Below are positions 22,190 to 35,214 of a stretch of 64,000 nt of DNA, in pieces. How positions within the stretch are numbered: position 1 is the first letter of the stretch; each line of letters begins with the position of its first letter. Source of the stretch: Hippophae tibetana (lineage: Eukaryota; Streptophyta; Magnoliopsida; Rosales; Elaeagnaceae); the NCBI GenBank assembly GCA_037013495.1, contig CM072802.1, forward strand, positions 48,783,275 to 48,847,274. Reading direction: 5' to 3'. The position numbers and the translations under genes are program-made. The notes beneath the pieces are model-generated. The model was not told where the DNA came from. It saw nothing but the letters and a program-made list of their open reading frames with translations, and ran no database searches.

Positions 22190-24165
22190 TTGATCAAGGT
22201 CCTAAGTATCTATTTGAGCTATTTAAAAAATTTATGTGAAAAAAAGAATTATGAAACAATTAACAATGTCTTATACTCCACGACAAAATGTTGTTGTGTA
22301 AAGAAGGATTCGCATGCTATTGAATATGGTTAAGTCAATGTTGGCTCAAGTTAATCTTCAAATCTTTTATTAGGGGTGATGCTTTCCAACACCTTTAACC
22401 GAGTGCTTTCAAAATCAGTTTCTTTTACCCCATATGAATTATGGACCGGTAGAAAACTTTATCTAAGTTTTCTACAACCATGGGGTCCAGCATCTTACAT
22501 ACACAATATTTGTTATAAGTATGTGAAATTGGGTCTTAGAGAAAAGAAGAGTATATTCATTTGGTAATCTGAACACTTAAATGGCTAATATTTATTAGTG
22601 AGACATTAGATGGAAGTGTAACTGAAATTGAGTCACATGATGTAGTCTTCTTAGAAGAAGATTTTCTTGTCAAGGTTGAAGTAAACAATGGTTCAGAGTT
22701 ATATGAACTTGACGATCTAGAAAATATTGCTCTCAATACTCCGGTCGATATTGAAAAATAAACTATTCATGCTCGTGGGAATAGTGAGAGCTATATGCCT
22801 AATGATGGGGAAAATGTTTTGAATTCCTATGAACTTGAGTTGCGGGAAAACATTCTATGTTGTCACTTTGAGATTGAAGAGGAAGCTTTCATGGTAGTTC
22901 TACATGATGAAGTTGAGCTTAAGATAATACATGAAACTTCAACTTATCTTGATAGTGAAAAATGGTTTACAGCAATGGATGATGAGATGGAGTCCATAAG
23001 AAAAAACCATGTTTGAGATTTTGTTAACTTTATTCATGGCGTAACACTATCGGGAATAAATGGATTTTAACAATTCGGCACAAGACGAATCATTCCACTA
23101 AAAGGTGTAAAGTTTGCTTGGTGGCAAAATGTTACACTTAAGAGGAAGGAATGGACCATGAGGAAACCTTTTCACCCATGGTTAAAGTTACATCGATTTG
23201 CCTTTTGTTGATTATTGTTGCACAAATTGATTTGGAATTGCATCAGATGGATGTTAAAATTGCATTTCTCAATGAATACCTAGATGAGGATATCTGTATG
23301 GATCAACCTAATGGTTATATGGTGAAGAGAATAACGCAATGTTTACAAACTCTATCGATCCATATATGGCCTAAAACAAGAATCTAGGCAATGGTATTTG
23401 AGATTCTATCATGCTATTACTTCTTTTAGATATATGATAATTGATGAAGACCATTGTATATATATTAAATTTTTTAAGGGTAGTTTGATTATTTTGTAGT
23501 TATATGCTGATGACATACTACTAGGTAGTAACAATAAGGAGATTATTATCACCATTAAACAATGGTTATATTCAAATTTTGAGATGAAAAACATGGGTAA
23601 GGAAAATTATGTGTTTGAAGTTAAGATAGTTAGGGATCGAGCTCAAAGACTACTTGTTTTATCTCAAGAACCTTATATACATAGAATCCTTAAGAGATTT
23701 CAAATGCAAAATTGCAAACCCATTGACACTTTTATTGCTAAAGGTGGAAGCTTGAGCCATGAGATAGGACATAAGACTTCTAAAGATAGAGATCAGATGG
23801 CTCGTGTATCATATGTTAATGTTGTTGGGAGTTTAATGTATTCATCCTGACATATGTTATGCAATTGGTCTAGTTAATAGATATCAGTCTAACCTTGGAA
23901 TTTTTCATTAGGAAGTAATCAAGAGAATATTAAGATATCTCAAGGAAACTACTGATTACATGCTTTGTTACCAACCTCTAATTTGCACATTGTTAGCTAT
24001 TGTGATGTTGATTGGAATGCTGATATAGATTAACGCAAGTTTACATTTGTATATGCTTTCCTCTTTAACGGAAGATCTATCACTTGGAATAGTAAAAAAC
24101 AATCATGTGTTACCTTATCTACTATGAAGGCAAAGTTTGTAACTTGCACAGCTAACACAATTGAA
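22190..24165 (+). mobile_element. Degraded Ty1/copia pol fragment
   Basis: Parts read in order are the integrase end (VSFTPYELWTGRKLYLSFLQPWG), the linker, RT (EETFSPMVKVTSICLLL, then LHQMDVKIAFLNEYLDEDI, then a YADDILL-like stretch near 23500), and RNase H (DWNADID... to STMKAKFVTC near 24130). This order identifies a copia element. No LTR is assigned to it. It carries many breaks and looks old. A minus-strand gypsy LTR abuts its right end at 24168. Confidence 0.85.
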
Positions 24166-24167
24166 AA

Positions 24168-26076
24168 CACGCAAGTATATGTGATCATGTACAAGTGATA
24201 AGTAATTTTAAGAACTAAAATTTTCATACCCATAAGAATTGTTAACAACTTCTATTACTACTTGTTAGCTTGTTAGTGCGGCAATTAATTAAAATTAATA
24301 AATGGGTTTTTTTAAAGAAAGAATAACATAAAACAATAAAATAATATTTTAAAAGAATTATAAGTGATATATGATCATGAAATCATGCTTACTACTAGTT
24401 ATAATTTAATCATGTTATGAATGTAAATTAGTTTATTAAGTTCTAAATTATTTTCATAATTTAAAATAATTATTGAGATCTTAAATTTAGCTTTATAAGT
24501 CTAGGTCAACTTAAAACTTTTTTATCTTTTTTTTACCATGTAATTGATTGAGTTGTGCTTATTAATCAACCTAAATCCTAAACAACCTAAAGGTACACTT
24601 ACTAGATATAAATCATTCATTACATTAAGATCTAAAAAAATGATAACTATTAGGTAAGATTAGAACAATCATAACGAATGTATTCAATCTTACTTATAAT
24701 AGCAACCACAAGATATCACTTCGAATAAAAATATAAGTGATTAAGTACTAATCTTAGGCTAGATACAAACATATTTAAGAAATAAGCTAGTTGTACACTT
24801 AATTCATAAAATGCATAATCATGGTATTCATACATTAATTAAACACAATAAATAATTGAAATTAAATTATTCATGATATTAAATTAATTAAATTATAGTC
24901 TATGACTTAGAATTGCCTACATCACATTATTAAAATTGGCTAGACGTTGATTCTATAAGAATCATCAGTATAATTATAGAAAACTATAAAGAAGATGATT
25001 AAAAAAGCTTATTAAGATCACCAAAAGTTTCCTAAATGTGTTTGTTGATCATGTCCCTTGTTGCAATTCTTGTATTTTGAAGACCACTTGGGTTGTTTAT
25101 ATAGTATATTTTCGAGCTTAATTTGAGTTGGATTAGAATTTGATTGATCGAATGGCTAGGATTAACAATTAGTACTGAAAAATGCCAAATTTGAGTCACA
25201 ATCAAACTCTCATATACCTATTCTTTGCTTGTCCTCGAGCAAAGGTGAAATAAGTCATCACATTTAAATTTTTTGAAATTTTATCATAAGAATTTAATAA
25301 CACTAATGTTCCAAAATCTAACAAACATTAATAGGGATAAATATCTATTCATTCACTCTAGCATTATTCGTAATAATATAGCTCAAAGTGAGTGTATATA
25401 GTAACTTTATTAGTGATAGTCAAACTATGTAATTTAACCTAGTAAAGCCCATGTGCATTTTCCTAGAATATCACCATATTTCTAGAGTTATATCAAGAAC
25501 CACAGAATTTTTCTTAAAATTACATCTCCACTCACCGAAGATATTTTCTAAAATCAAAATCTTTTTCGTTTGATTGTAATATGATTAGGATTGTTGGTTC
25601 AATCAAATAAAAAGAAAACAGGAAAAATAAAAGTTCATGGATCTATAAAGTAAGAGGAAGGGATCTATAAACAACATTGTCCTAAGACTAACCATGCCAA
25701 CCAAGTAGGGTCAAAAGTTTTTATTTTGGACTCAAACATCATATTGCCATTTTTCTTTTTTTCTTTTATTTTCAGTACTTAGCTCTTTTTGATATTTCTT
25801 TTCAACTTATCTCCTTATTATTAAATTTTTTAAGGTTTGCATATTGTAGAAAGGGCTATTTTGCATATGTTTGACATTTTATCAATTATAGCATAATTTT
25901 GATACTCTTAAATCATATTCTAGTATTTATATAGTCTAGCATCTTTTAATGCAACTCTACATGCAAGTGTTCTCATCGATCACACAATCCATTAACTTGT
26001 ATTAACTGTTTTGTGAGTGTGGTAGATATAAAAATAAATGACCTAGCATAGTGTACTCCATATGCAAGTGGTAGAT
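24168..26076 (-). mobile_element. 3' LTR and internal 3' end of a Tat/Athila-like gypsy element
   Basis: On the minus strand, internal sequence (26076 to about 25210) ends in CTCGAGGACAAGCAAAGAATAG, the usual motif before the polypurine tract in this group. An AT-rich LTR of about 1.03 kb follows, down to 24168, where it ends in a GATCACATATACTTGCG stretch. The internal part contains a non-coding GACCCTACTTGGTTGGCATG stretch. No coding capacity is seen. It is old, incomplete, and appears nested into the copia fragment. Confidence 0.6.
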
Positions 26077-27097
26077 GTTGGATTTTGGACTTGCGTCCAA
26101 ATGGGTCGCCTATGGATGTATATGATCCAACTCATTTAATTATTATCCAAATAATTATATTTAGAAGAAAATATTAATTTTTTAGATAATTATGAAAACA
26201 ACTATGAAGTAGTTTTTTTCTCTTATTCATTAAATATGCTCTACTAGTAAGAGAGTTAGAACATAGAAAAAGGAGAAAAAGTTGACATACTTTTGGAATG
26301 TGAATTACAAGTATTAGAATTTTTATCATTGACTCTATTAGATTAAAAGCACGTAAATCATTCACAAAATGACCATATCCCCATTTATTGGTGAAAGTTA
26401 TTTCCTAAACTAATATATATATATAATTATTGTTATTATATTCTGCAAATATAAACCTATAATTGCATTTGTTTTGTTCATATCATCAAACTATTTTTCA
26501 TCTCATTTATACCACCCAACTATTGTATTTGTTCCATTTATATCATTCAATTAATATTTGTCTAATAGTATTATACGTCAGTTATAGATTTGGAACAACT
26601 AAGATAATTAAGTGGTAGATTTGAAACAACTCAGACAATAAGGTGGTATATTTGGAATAACAGTTTGTTCCATGGGGTCGTTCCTCAAGACGAGCTAAGG
26701 AAATATGGCTTAGATTGCATATACCTACACAAATGGTGATCATTAGGGGATGGCTGATTAAAAAAAGGAAAATAAAGAAGAAGAAAATGAGAGAAAAGTG
26801 AGCAAAGAGAAGAGAAAAGTGAGTAAAAAGGAGAAAATAAAATAACGAATATTATTAATGAAAAGTATATTTCAGAAAGCTTTTGCTTTGACTTCTTGTG
26901 TTCTTGATTGAATGCTTGAATTCGACTTATCAAAGGGAGTGATCATCCTTTATAGCATCTCAAGATTGGGGTTTTAAGAACTTTGTTTCCTTAGGGTTCT
27001 ATTATGATCATCTTCAACATGTTCCTAGAAATTCATTTGTTCTTATTCCTTTGAGTTTGTGGATTCCTAGAATTATTCGCCTAGAGGGCCCACATCA
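26077..27097 (+). repeat. Putative LTR followed by a Met-tRNA primer site
   Basis: The segment opens TGTTGGATTTTGGAC and closes CCCACATCA, directly before TTTGGTATCAGAG (27098-27110), an initiator Met-tRNA primer site. So this looks like a 5' LTR of a plus-strand element. The left edge is uncertain. The last 350 bp recur imperfectly at 27390-27740. Confidence 0.5.
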
Positions 27098-27389
27098 TTT
27101 GGTATCAGAGTCTTGATTGCTGAACATAGGTTATCTATCTTCATTTTGACAACTTGATTTTGAAAAAAAAAATCATTTTGCTTTATTTCAGTCTTTTTCT
27201 GCGTTCTTAAGTCACAAATCACAAAAAAAAAATTGTCCTTTTAAGTCTTGTGTTTTCTTTCAATTTCATTGTTGTTGTTTTCATCTTTGGATTTCATTTC
27301 GTAGTTTCTTTGAATTCTTTGTATCCTTTTCTTGTTCTTTATTTTTGTGTTTAATCTATCTTTGTTCTTAAAAAATAGAGAAAAAAAAA

Positions 27390-27740
27390 CAAAAAAGAGT
27401 AAGTGAGGTAGAGAGCAAAAATGGAGAGAAAAGTGAGCATAATTTATGGGAAAAGTGAGCAAAAAAGAGAGAAAAATAAAAAAATGAATATCATTAATGA
27501 AAAGTTTATTTTATAAAGATTTTTCTTTGCCTTCTTGTGTTCTTGATTAAATGTTTGAATTCGACTTATCAAAGGGACTGATCATCCTTTGTGGCGTCTC
27601 AAGATTGGGGTCTTAAGGACTTTGTTTCCTTAGGGTTCTAATGTGATCATCTTCAACACATTTTTAGCAATTCAATCGTTCATATTCCTTTGAGTTTGTG
27701 GTTCCTAGGGTTATTCTCCTAGAGGGTCCGCATCAGTCGA
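27390..27740 (+). repeat. Second copy of the LTR 3' end
   Basis: From GAGAAAAGTGAGC through GAATTCGACTTATCAAAGGG, TTTCCTTAGGGTTCT and CTAGAGGGTCCGCATCA, this copies 26740-27097 in the same orientation with scattered differences. It is probably a duplicated LTR end, or a second LTR of the same family. Confidence 0.6.
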
Positions 27741-27899
27741 CTTACCTATTATGTCTAGTTAATCTACTTAACTACTTCACATGGATAACTAGTCTACTAG
27801 GCTAATGGTGCATAGTAGGTCTAAGTGTGGTTCCCGTCCTGACAAGATAAGAAGTCTAGTTTCCTCAACTAGGTCGATGACTTTGGAAGCTTTATAATC

Positions 27900-29540
27900 C
27901 CAAGTACAATTGATAATATACCCTTTGATAATACACTTGGTGACCTTGGAGTAAGCGTGAATATTATGTCCTTTGTAGTTTTTCAAAAACTTGGGCTTGG
28001 AGAACCTAAAACAACCTCTGTCATCCTACAAATGGTAGATGATACAAACAAGAAGTCATTGGGGATAGTCAAAGATGTGTTAGTAAAGGTGGACAAATTT
28101 ATATTCCTGACAAATTTCATTATTCTAGAAATAGAGAAAAACAACAAAATATCCATTTTCTTGTGAGACCCTTCCTAGCTACGAAAGGGTTTTAAATGAT
28201 GTAGAAAGAGGAGATTTGATAATGAGAGTGGAGAAAGAAGAAGTGACTTTCAAATTTCTTAAATGTTTAGATAATCCTTATAACTTTAGGAAAATAGAGG
28301 AAGTGAATGCGTTAATAGGTCAAGAAAAAGATAAAGATAACATTAAGAAGAAAAAAATGACAGTTCAAAGAAATAAAAAAAGAAGAAGAAAATAAAAGAA
28401 ATATGGATAAAGAAGAGATATTACGTGGGTAGTAATGATGAGAACATGCCATATAAGTAGGAGATTTGTATAATGGAGAACTTAAAAAGTGAAAACATTG
28501 CTCAAGATGGTAGTGAAAATGTCAAGAAAGAAGTGAATTTATAGAGTATCACTAAAAATGCTAAATTGGTGGATCCATCTTAGAAACTTATGGATTCATC
28601 TAGTTAAAGACATCAATTGTGGAGCTTGTTGGAGGCAACTCAATGTTTTTATTACTTACATTTTAATTGTTTTTTAGGGAATAAAGAGTAGAGGGCAATG
28701 ACACAATACTTGAATAAGCTTTGGTGATCACATACATTATGCTACTATCATGGGAGTTTTCTTCACCTTTCAGTACTTTATTTTATTTTTTCACATTTGA
28801 GACAATGTGTAACTCAAGTGTGGGGAAGAGAACATCATTTTTTTACTTTTGTACTAGTTATCATCTTTATTTTAGATAGTATGTTTTATATTTTAGATGT
28901 TTTGTCATGAGATATGGGTAGAAATTAATGAATATGATGAAATGAAATGCAAGTATACTTGATATGAAATATATGAACTCAATGATAAAATTGGTTGTTT
29001 TGACTATGATATGGAATCTAGTATGTAACTATTGAGCTGATTACATTAACTATGTGGTATACTTGCTTGTTTTTAGTTGAATTAATTTATTATTTATGCA
29101 CAATGCACGTGATGGATTATTTAGCGTACTTATAGAAAAACACTTGGTGTGAGTATTGTTATACAATATAAATTTTTCATGTTTTAGAATCTGTGTGATC
29201 ATCTCTTGAGACAAAATCATAGATAATATTTAGTTTGATAACTAATTTAGGCAATAGTTGGATCCATTAAGCATTTCGAGCTGTAGATATAACCTTAGTC
29301 ACCAATTTGAGCCTAAATTAATATCATTTATGTCTTTAATTAAGTACACACTTGACTCTAACCTAAATGTATTATTTTTACCCTAATATCTTTAGTAATA
29401 AATAGTCAAAATCATATGTAATTTTAAAAAGTTAAAAGTAAGGTAATGCATCCAAAAATAATAAAAGAAAAGAAAAATCCAAAAACCATTAACTCCATGA
29501 AAAAAATTGAATAAACTTAAAAATAAATTTAGGAGTGTTT
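27900..29540 (+). mobile_element. Tat/Athila-like gypsy relic: protease and 3' spacer
   Basis: Positions 27955-28160 encode a retropepsin-like stretch (NIMSFVVFQKLGLGEPKTTS and DVLVKVDKFIFLTNFIILE), the classic protease signature of plant Tat/Athila gypsy elements. Positions 28640-29540 are homologous to the non-coding 3' part of the element at 7800-8720, including the GACAATGTGTAACTCAAG motif. It is an incomplete, many-times-broken fossil, and the same family as the 7.7-10.6 kb element or one close to it. Confidence 0.72.
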
Positions 29541-29545
29541 AGTTG

Positions 29546-31560
29546 TTGATGTAAGGAGTTATTTATCTTTTATTACATTTAGTTCTTTTAAACTTTCATG
29601 TCATTTTCCTTTTTAATTCACCTTTAAGTTAATGTTTTAACCATTAAGCAGCCACTTGCAAGGTTGAACAAATTTTTTCTTTATGCGTAACTATTTCTCT
29701 ATAAGGAAATGGTGTGAGTATAGGAGAGTCAATTTTGAAGTTTTGTTAACTTGTAATGAAATGAGAACTAGACTCTCAACGAAATGATATTACATCTTTG
29801 GGTTTGAACTTTAGTTTCAATTCCTTGATTGAAGTGTTTAATTTCTTCAATCTGAAACTTGCTTCTATACTAATTAGTATCAGAGGCAACAATGCTTCCG
29901 TTAGTTTTGATGTCAAAATCCTATACCACCCATAAATTTGACTCAGGGTAGATGATGATCCCCTTGCGAAATCCTTGCTTGAATTTCTATGTGAATCTGA
30001 GTCTCGTCACAAAGTTCTTGTCGGCGAGCTTCGACAATCCATCTCTAAATTGAAAATAGAAATGTTGACTGAACTTTGACGATTGAACCCCACTAACCTA
30101 AACTAACAATCATTATCTTTTACTCATTTTTCCAATTATCCACAGACACCACACCCAACATATACCCAAAAAATAACTATTGACACCCATACTAAACTTG
30201 ATACACCCTATCACAACCCACGATATAATCGCTAACCATAAATAACCACAACCTAAAATTCTTAACCTAAACCCAAACATTCAAAACCCATCATTATTAG
30301 ACACCTGATTTCCCAAACTACAAAGAAAAAAATGACATCCCATTTTATAGTGGACAATTGAATATCAGAGAATTTCTTGACTAGGCAAAACTAGTGGATA
30401 ATTGTTTTTTGGTAATCTGAAAGTTCCTAATGAAAGACAAGTGAAGATGGTTGCATACAAACTTAAAGGAGCTGCTAGTGCATGATGGGATAGTGTTCAA
30501 ACTACACATAAGAGGTATGGTTAGCTATTATTGTTTCCTAGAATTGGATGAGAAGGCATATACAAGAATAGTTTCTTTTCTATGATTACAAACAAACCCT
30601 ATACAAGTAATATCATCATTTTCAACAATTAAGCAAGAGTGTGGCTGATTATGTTAACGAAATCCAAGAGCTTCGAGCTAGGAATGATCTTGAGGAAGAT
30701 GAATCGTATGAAGCTATCAAGTTTGCCTTTGGACTTAGAGAACCTTTACATGGAAAATGGAGGTAAGAAATGTAATGAGCTTCTCAGAAGTAGTCACCCT
30801 AACTTTGAGGTATGAAAGTCAACTACAAATGTTCACAATGAATAATTTCCCCAAAAGAAATTATTCATTAGAATTTTCTTCTAGTAATAATTATCTTTCA
30901 AATAACCAAGTACCTATAGCCATATTTAGCACCCACAAAGGCATCCTGAAATCCCTACTAATCCAACACAAAAAACCTCAATAAACCTACCTTAACCTAA
31001 AAATCAAATGCCTACCTAAAAATAAACATATTCAAATGTTTCAAATGCAATCGACCTGGCCATAGATATATCGATTATCCACTAAGAAAGGTAATTTACC
31101 TGGTGAAAGGCATGGAAGAATGAGAGGAAGGATTTGAAGATGCAGATGCTAAAGTGTTTGACGAGGTTGGAGTCATAGGTGGAAATGAAGAGGAAAGATT
31201 CACAAAAATCTTACAAAAAAATATATTGTTACCATGGGAACTCGAACAAACTTAAGAACATGAGATATTCATAACCAAATGCAATATAAATAAGAAGGTT
31301 TGTGATGTAATAGTTAATGGAGGAAGTAGTGAAAATGTAGTGTCAAAACCTTTTGGTGAAAACAATGGATTTAACAATTTTGAAACATCTAAGACCCTAT
31401 AAAGTAAGGTTGATTAAGAAAGGTCCTGAAACTAATGTCTCTGAAGTGTGTAAAATACCATTATCCATAGGAAAGGATTATAAGGAAGAAGTAGACTATG
31501 ATGTATTGGAAATGACAACACATAAAGGGAAAGACAACATGTATTTATTTATTTAGAATA
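29546..31560 (+). mobile_element. Gypsy 5' end: LTR, primer site, gag and start of protease
   Basis: A primer-site-like TTAGTATCAGAGGC occurs at about 29874, so the 5' LTR should lie at roughly 29546-29873 (edges uncertain). Gag-like text follows: MVAYKLKG near 30450, then QYHHFQQLSKSVADYVNE and NDLEEDESYEAIKFAFGL (30620-30740), a zinc-knuckle-like FKCFKCNRPGH (31040-31075), and a protease-like stretch near 31290-31500. It is a gypsy order. Many breaks; it looks old. Confidence 0.68.
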
Positions 31561-31719
31561 ATAAGAAAATTGTGTTAGTACCTCACTCAACAAAATAGAT
31601 CAACACGGGAGACAAAAATGTATAGAAACCTATGTTAATCACAGTCAATCATAATGAGATTAAGAAAGGTAAAAAATCTCAACAACTGGTTCTTGCCCTT
31701 TTCATCATAGAAATATCTA

Positions 31720-31919
31720 ACCATAACCTTACATATTCAACTGTAAAACTCAAAATTCACTCTTATTCATTTCTATTCAAAGACACTATATATTTATATA
31801 CAAAGCTAGGGACACTCTTAGATGACATACACCTAATACACAACTAAGACACCTAATACACAACTAATATATTCAACTAGTGATAGACACCTAATACACA
31901 ACTAACATCTCTAACATTC
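31720..31919 (-). repeat. Copia 3' LTR with short internal repeats
   Basis: The LTR follows the polypurine tract and carries a TATA-like TATATAAATATATAG stretch near 31785-31805. The phrase ACACCTAATACACAACTA occurs three times between 31825 and 31905, a small tandem array. The far edge is not certain. Confidence 0.6.
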
Positions 31920-33660
31920 TCCCTCAAGTTGGAGCATAGATATTAATCATGTCCAACTTGTTACAAAGATAATCAACCTGAACCCCACTTAAAGCTTTCA
32001 TGAAGATATCTCTTAGTTGTTCTCCAATCTTCATATATCCTGTAGAAATCAAACCTTGCTGAATTTTCTCGCGAACAAAATGATAATCAATTTCAATGTG
32101 TTTAGTTTGCTCATGAAACATAGGATTAGAAGTTATATGAAAAGCAGTTTGATTATCACACCACAATTTTGTTGGTACCGAAGTTTTAAGACCTACTTCA
32201 TCCAAGAGCTGATATATCCATATTATCTCACACGTAGATTGTGCCATAGCAATATATTCTGACTTTGCACTCGATCATGACACAACATTCTACTTCTTGC
32301 TTTTCCATGAGACCAAATTTTCTCCAATTAAAATACAATAGCATGATGTGGATCTTCTATCCACTTTAGAACCTGCCCAATCTGCATCTGAAAAACATTC
32401 AATATGAGCGTGTCCATGATTTGCATACAAGATACCACGTCTAGGTGCTCCTTTCAAGTAACACAAAATTTGCTCTAACGTTGCCCAATGATGAACTATT
32501 AGGGATGACATAAATTGGCTAATAACACTGACCGAATGCGCAATATCTGGACGATTCATGGTAAGATAATTCAGCTTTCCAACCACCTTTCGATATCTCT
32601 CAAAATCTTTAAAGAGTTCCTCATCTCTTGTAAGGTGGATGTTCGGAGTCATTGGAGCACTACAAGGTTTTGCTCCTAATTTTCCTATCTCGGTTAATAA
32701 GTCCATGACATATTTTCTCTGAGATTGAAAGATACCTTTTTACTTCTTGTGACTTCAACACCCAAGAAATACTTTAGCATCCCCAAATCCTTCGTGTGAA
32801 ACTGAGTATGTAGGAAAGACTTAAGAGATGAAATTCCCGTAGTATCACTTCCAATAATAACAATGTCATCTACATACACAACTAAAAGAATGATACCAAC
32901 TTCTAATTTTTTGTAGAACATATAATGGTCAGACTTGCTTTTCATCATACCAAACATTTCTATAGCTTGATTAAATTTTCCAAACCAAGCATGAGGACTC
33001 TGTTTCAAACCATACAAAGATTTATGGAGACGACGAACTTGGCTAGACTCCCCATGAGCAACAAAACCAGGAGGTTGCTCCACAAACACCTCATATTGAA
33101 GATCACCATGAAGAAAATCATTCTTGACATCTAGTTGATGCAAAGGCCAATGGTGAGTAGATGTCATAGAAATAAACAATCGAACAGAGGTTAATTTAGC
33201 AACAAGAGAGAATCTATCAGAATAGTCCGCTCCATAGGTTTGAGCATATCCCTTGGCAACAAGATGAGCCTTTAATCGAGCAACTGACCCATCCAGATTA
33301 ACCTTAACTATGAACACCCATTTGCATCTGATAACCCGTTTCCCCGAAGGTAAATTAACCAAGTCCCAAGTACCATTTCCATCTAACACATTCATTTCCT
33401 CGATCATTGCATGATGCCAACAAGGATGGGATATGGATTCGTGAACAGTTTTAGGGATAGAAATAGAATCAAGAAAGGTAATAAAAGAGCAAGGGGAAGA
33501 CGACAAGCAGTTATAAGAAACAAAAGAAGAAATAGGATAAGTACATTGACGTTTACCTTTGTGTAATGCAATAAGAAGATCATCGTTCAAGACTGTATCT
33601 GATGACCAAGGAGCATGTGTAGGACATGAATCAGAAGGTCTATGTCTGGAGTAAACTTGA
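31720..33660 (-). mobile_element. Ty1/copia 3' half: RT, RNase H and 3' LTR
   Basis: On the minus strand the order is RT (33590-32694: WDLVNLPSGKRVIRCKWVF, LHQLDVKNDFLHGDLQ, LYGLKQSPHAWF, VVYVDDIVIIGSD), RNase H (32706-31924: SAPMTPNIHLTRDE, RPDIAHSVSVISQF, FSDADWAGSKVDRRST, and WCDNQTAFHITSNPMFHE), a polypurine tract (TTGAGGGAGAATG near 31920), then an LTR starting TGTTAGAGATG. It is much better preserved than its neighbours, with only a few breaks visible in the RT-RNase H part, so it looks younger. The 5' half (gag, integrase, 5' LTR) is absent here. Confidence 0.9.
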
Positions 33661-35200
33661 GTTATTTAGATTGTAATTATATTTCTATAATACTTAAGGA
33701 TCAAGAAAAGATTAGATTCAACTGTCCCTTTGGAGCCTTCGCCTTTCGTAGAATTCCATTTGACCTAACCTCCTATTAATCATTTTAATCACTTTATTTT
33801 TTTACTCTTTATTAACTTTTTGCGACACTTACCTCTTCAATTATCTATTAACCTCCTATTAGTAAAATTCAATTCGATCCAAAGTAAGATTTGTTAACAA
33901 AAAAATGATAAAAAACTAAAATTGATAAAAAAATCCATTTAATCCTCATTTTTGGTAAACTTTGTCCCAATTTAATAGGTATTGTTCTACTTAATCATGG
34001 TAGATTGGTATTAAATACTTGGTAACAATTAAAGGAATCAATAGGTTATTAAATAAACATCTTTAATTTGATTTTATCAAATAAAAGTTTATGTTGATTT
34101 TTTTTTAAAATCCATATTGTTTAACTGCAATAAATTTTTGGCCTATGAAATGCGTTTTTTTCCCAACATTACAAACATCAATATGAATTGCCAATATTTT
34201 TGTAAGAAAATAGATATATGTTGTATGATTAAATCAAAATAAAAATAATTTTTTTAAAATGTAAGAGATTGTTTTGAAAAGATAATTGTTTTTATATTAT
34301 TTTCTTAGTTGAAGTGTCGAGATGGTCGGTTTATTTAGGTAAAATATATTTAATTCATTTATTTAAATCCATATTGTTTAATTTCAATAAAATATTGGTC
34401 TATGAAATGCGTTTTTTCCCAACATTACAAACATCAATATGGATTGCCAAATTTTTTGTAAGAAAATAGATATATATCGTGTGGTTAAATAAAAATAAAA
34501 ATAAAAATTTAAAAATATAAGAGATTGTTTTGAAAAGACAATTGTTATTATATTATTTTCTTGGTTAAAGTGTTGAGATGATCAATTTGTTTAGGTCAAC
34601 GATATTTCATTCATTTATTTAAAAAAATATTTTTAAGTTATTTTTTATAAATTGTTTTTATTTAAGTTCCTTCATATATGAAAAATATGTCAAGTAAAGA
34701 TGTGATTAACTTTTCATCTCATTTTTTGTGTGAAATATAACAGGATAATACATATATTATATGTATATTTATATATTTTTCTAAGTACATTCAAACACTA
34801 ATATTTAATTAAAAATTTACTCTTTTTTAAGAAATATTTTCATTTCAAAATTAAATAATTTTTTTAATAAATCTTAAATAAATTTTTTATTATCTAATAT
34901 TTAAATTTACAAATTAGGTAATAAAAATATAATACTTGATCAAATTATTTGTCAAAAATTAAAAAAAATTATTAAATATATATCTATAAAAAATACAAAC
35001 ATCTATATATTATATATTAAATAAAAAATTAATTTTATTATTATTTAATATTTTTTTATAAGTAAAAAAATTTTAAAAACACATTTTCTAATCAATAGTA
35101 ACAAACAAGTAAACAAAGGTAGTTCTAGGTCTAATCTCTCTTTTCTTCTTCCCTTTTTTTCCCGTCTAATCTTTCTCCTTTCTTTAGACAGTAAAAAAAA
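33661..35200. other. AT-rich intergenic spacer upstream of LCBK1
   Basis: No coding exon is seen. It contains the 257-bp tandem duplication described separately and very AT-rich DNA at 34640-35100. The LCBK1 promoter should lie at the right end. An A18 run at about 35191-35208 and a CT-rich stretch at 35135-35185 lie just before the probable transcription start. Confidence 0.5.
34111..34621. repeat. Tandem duplication of a ~257-bp unit
   Basis: Unit 1 (34111-34367) and unit 2 (34368-34621) both begin TCCATATTGTTTAA and share GGTCTATGAAATGCGTTTTT, CCAACATTACAAACATCAAT and AGAGATTGTTTTGAAAAGA stretches. They differ at scattered positions and small indels, so the duplication is not recent. Confidence 0.85.
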
Positions 35201-35214
35201 AAAAAAAAAACAAA

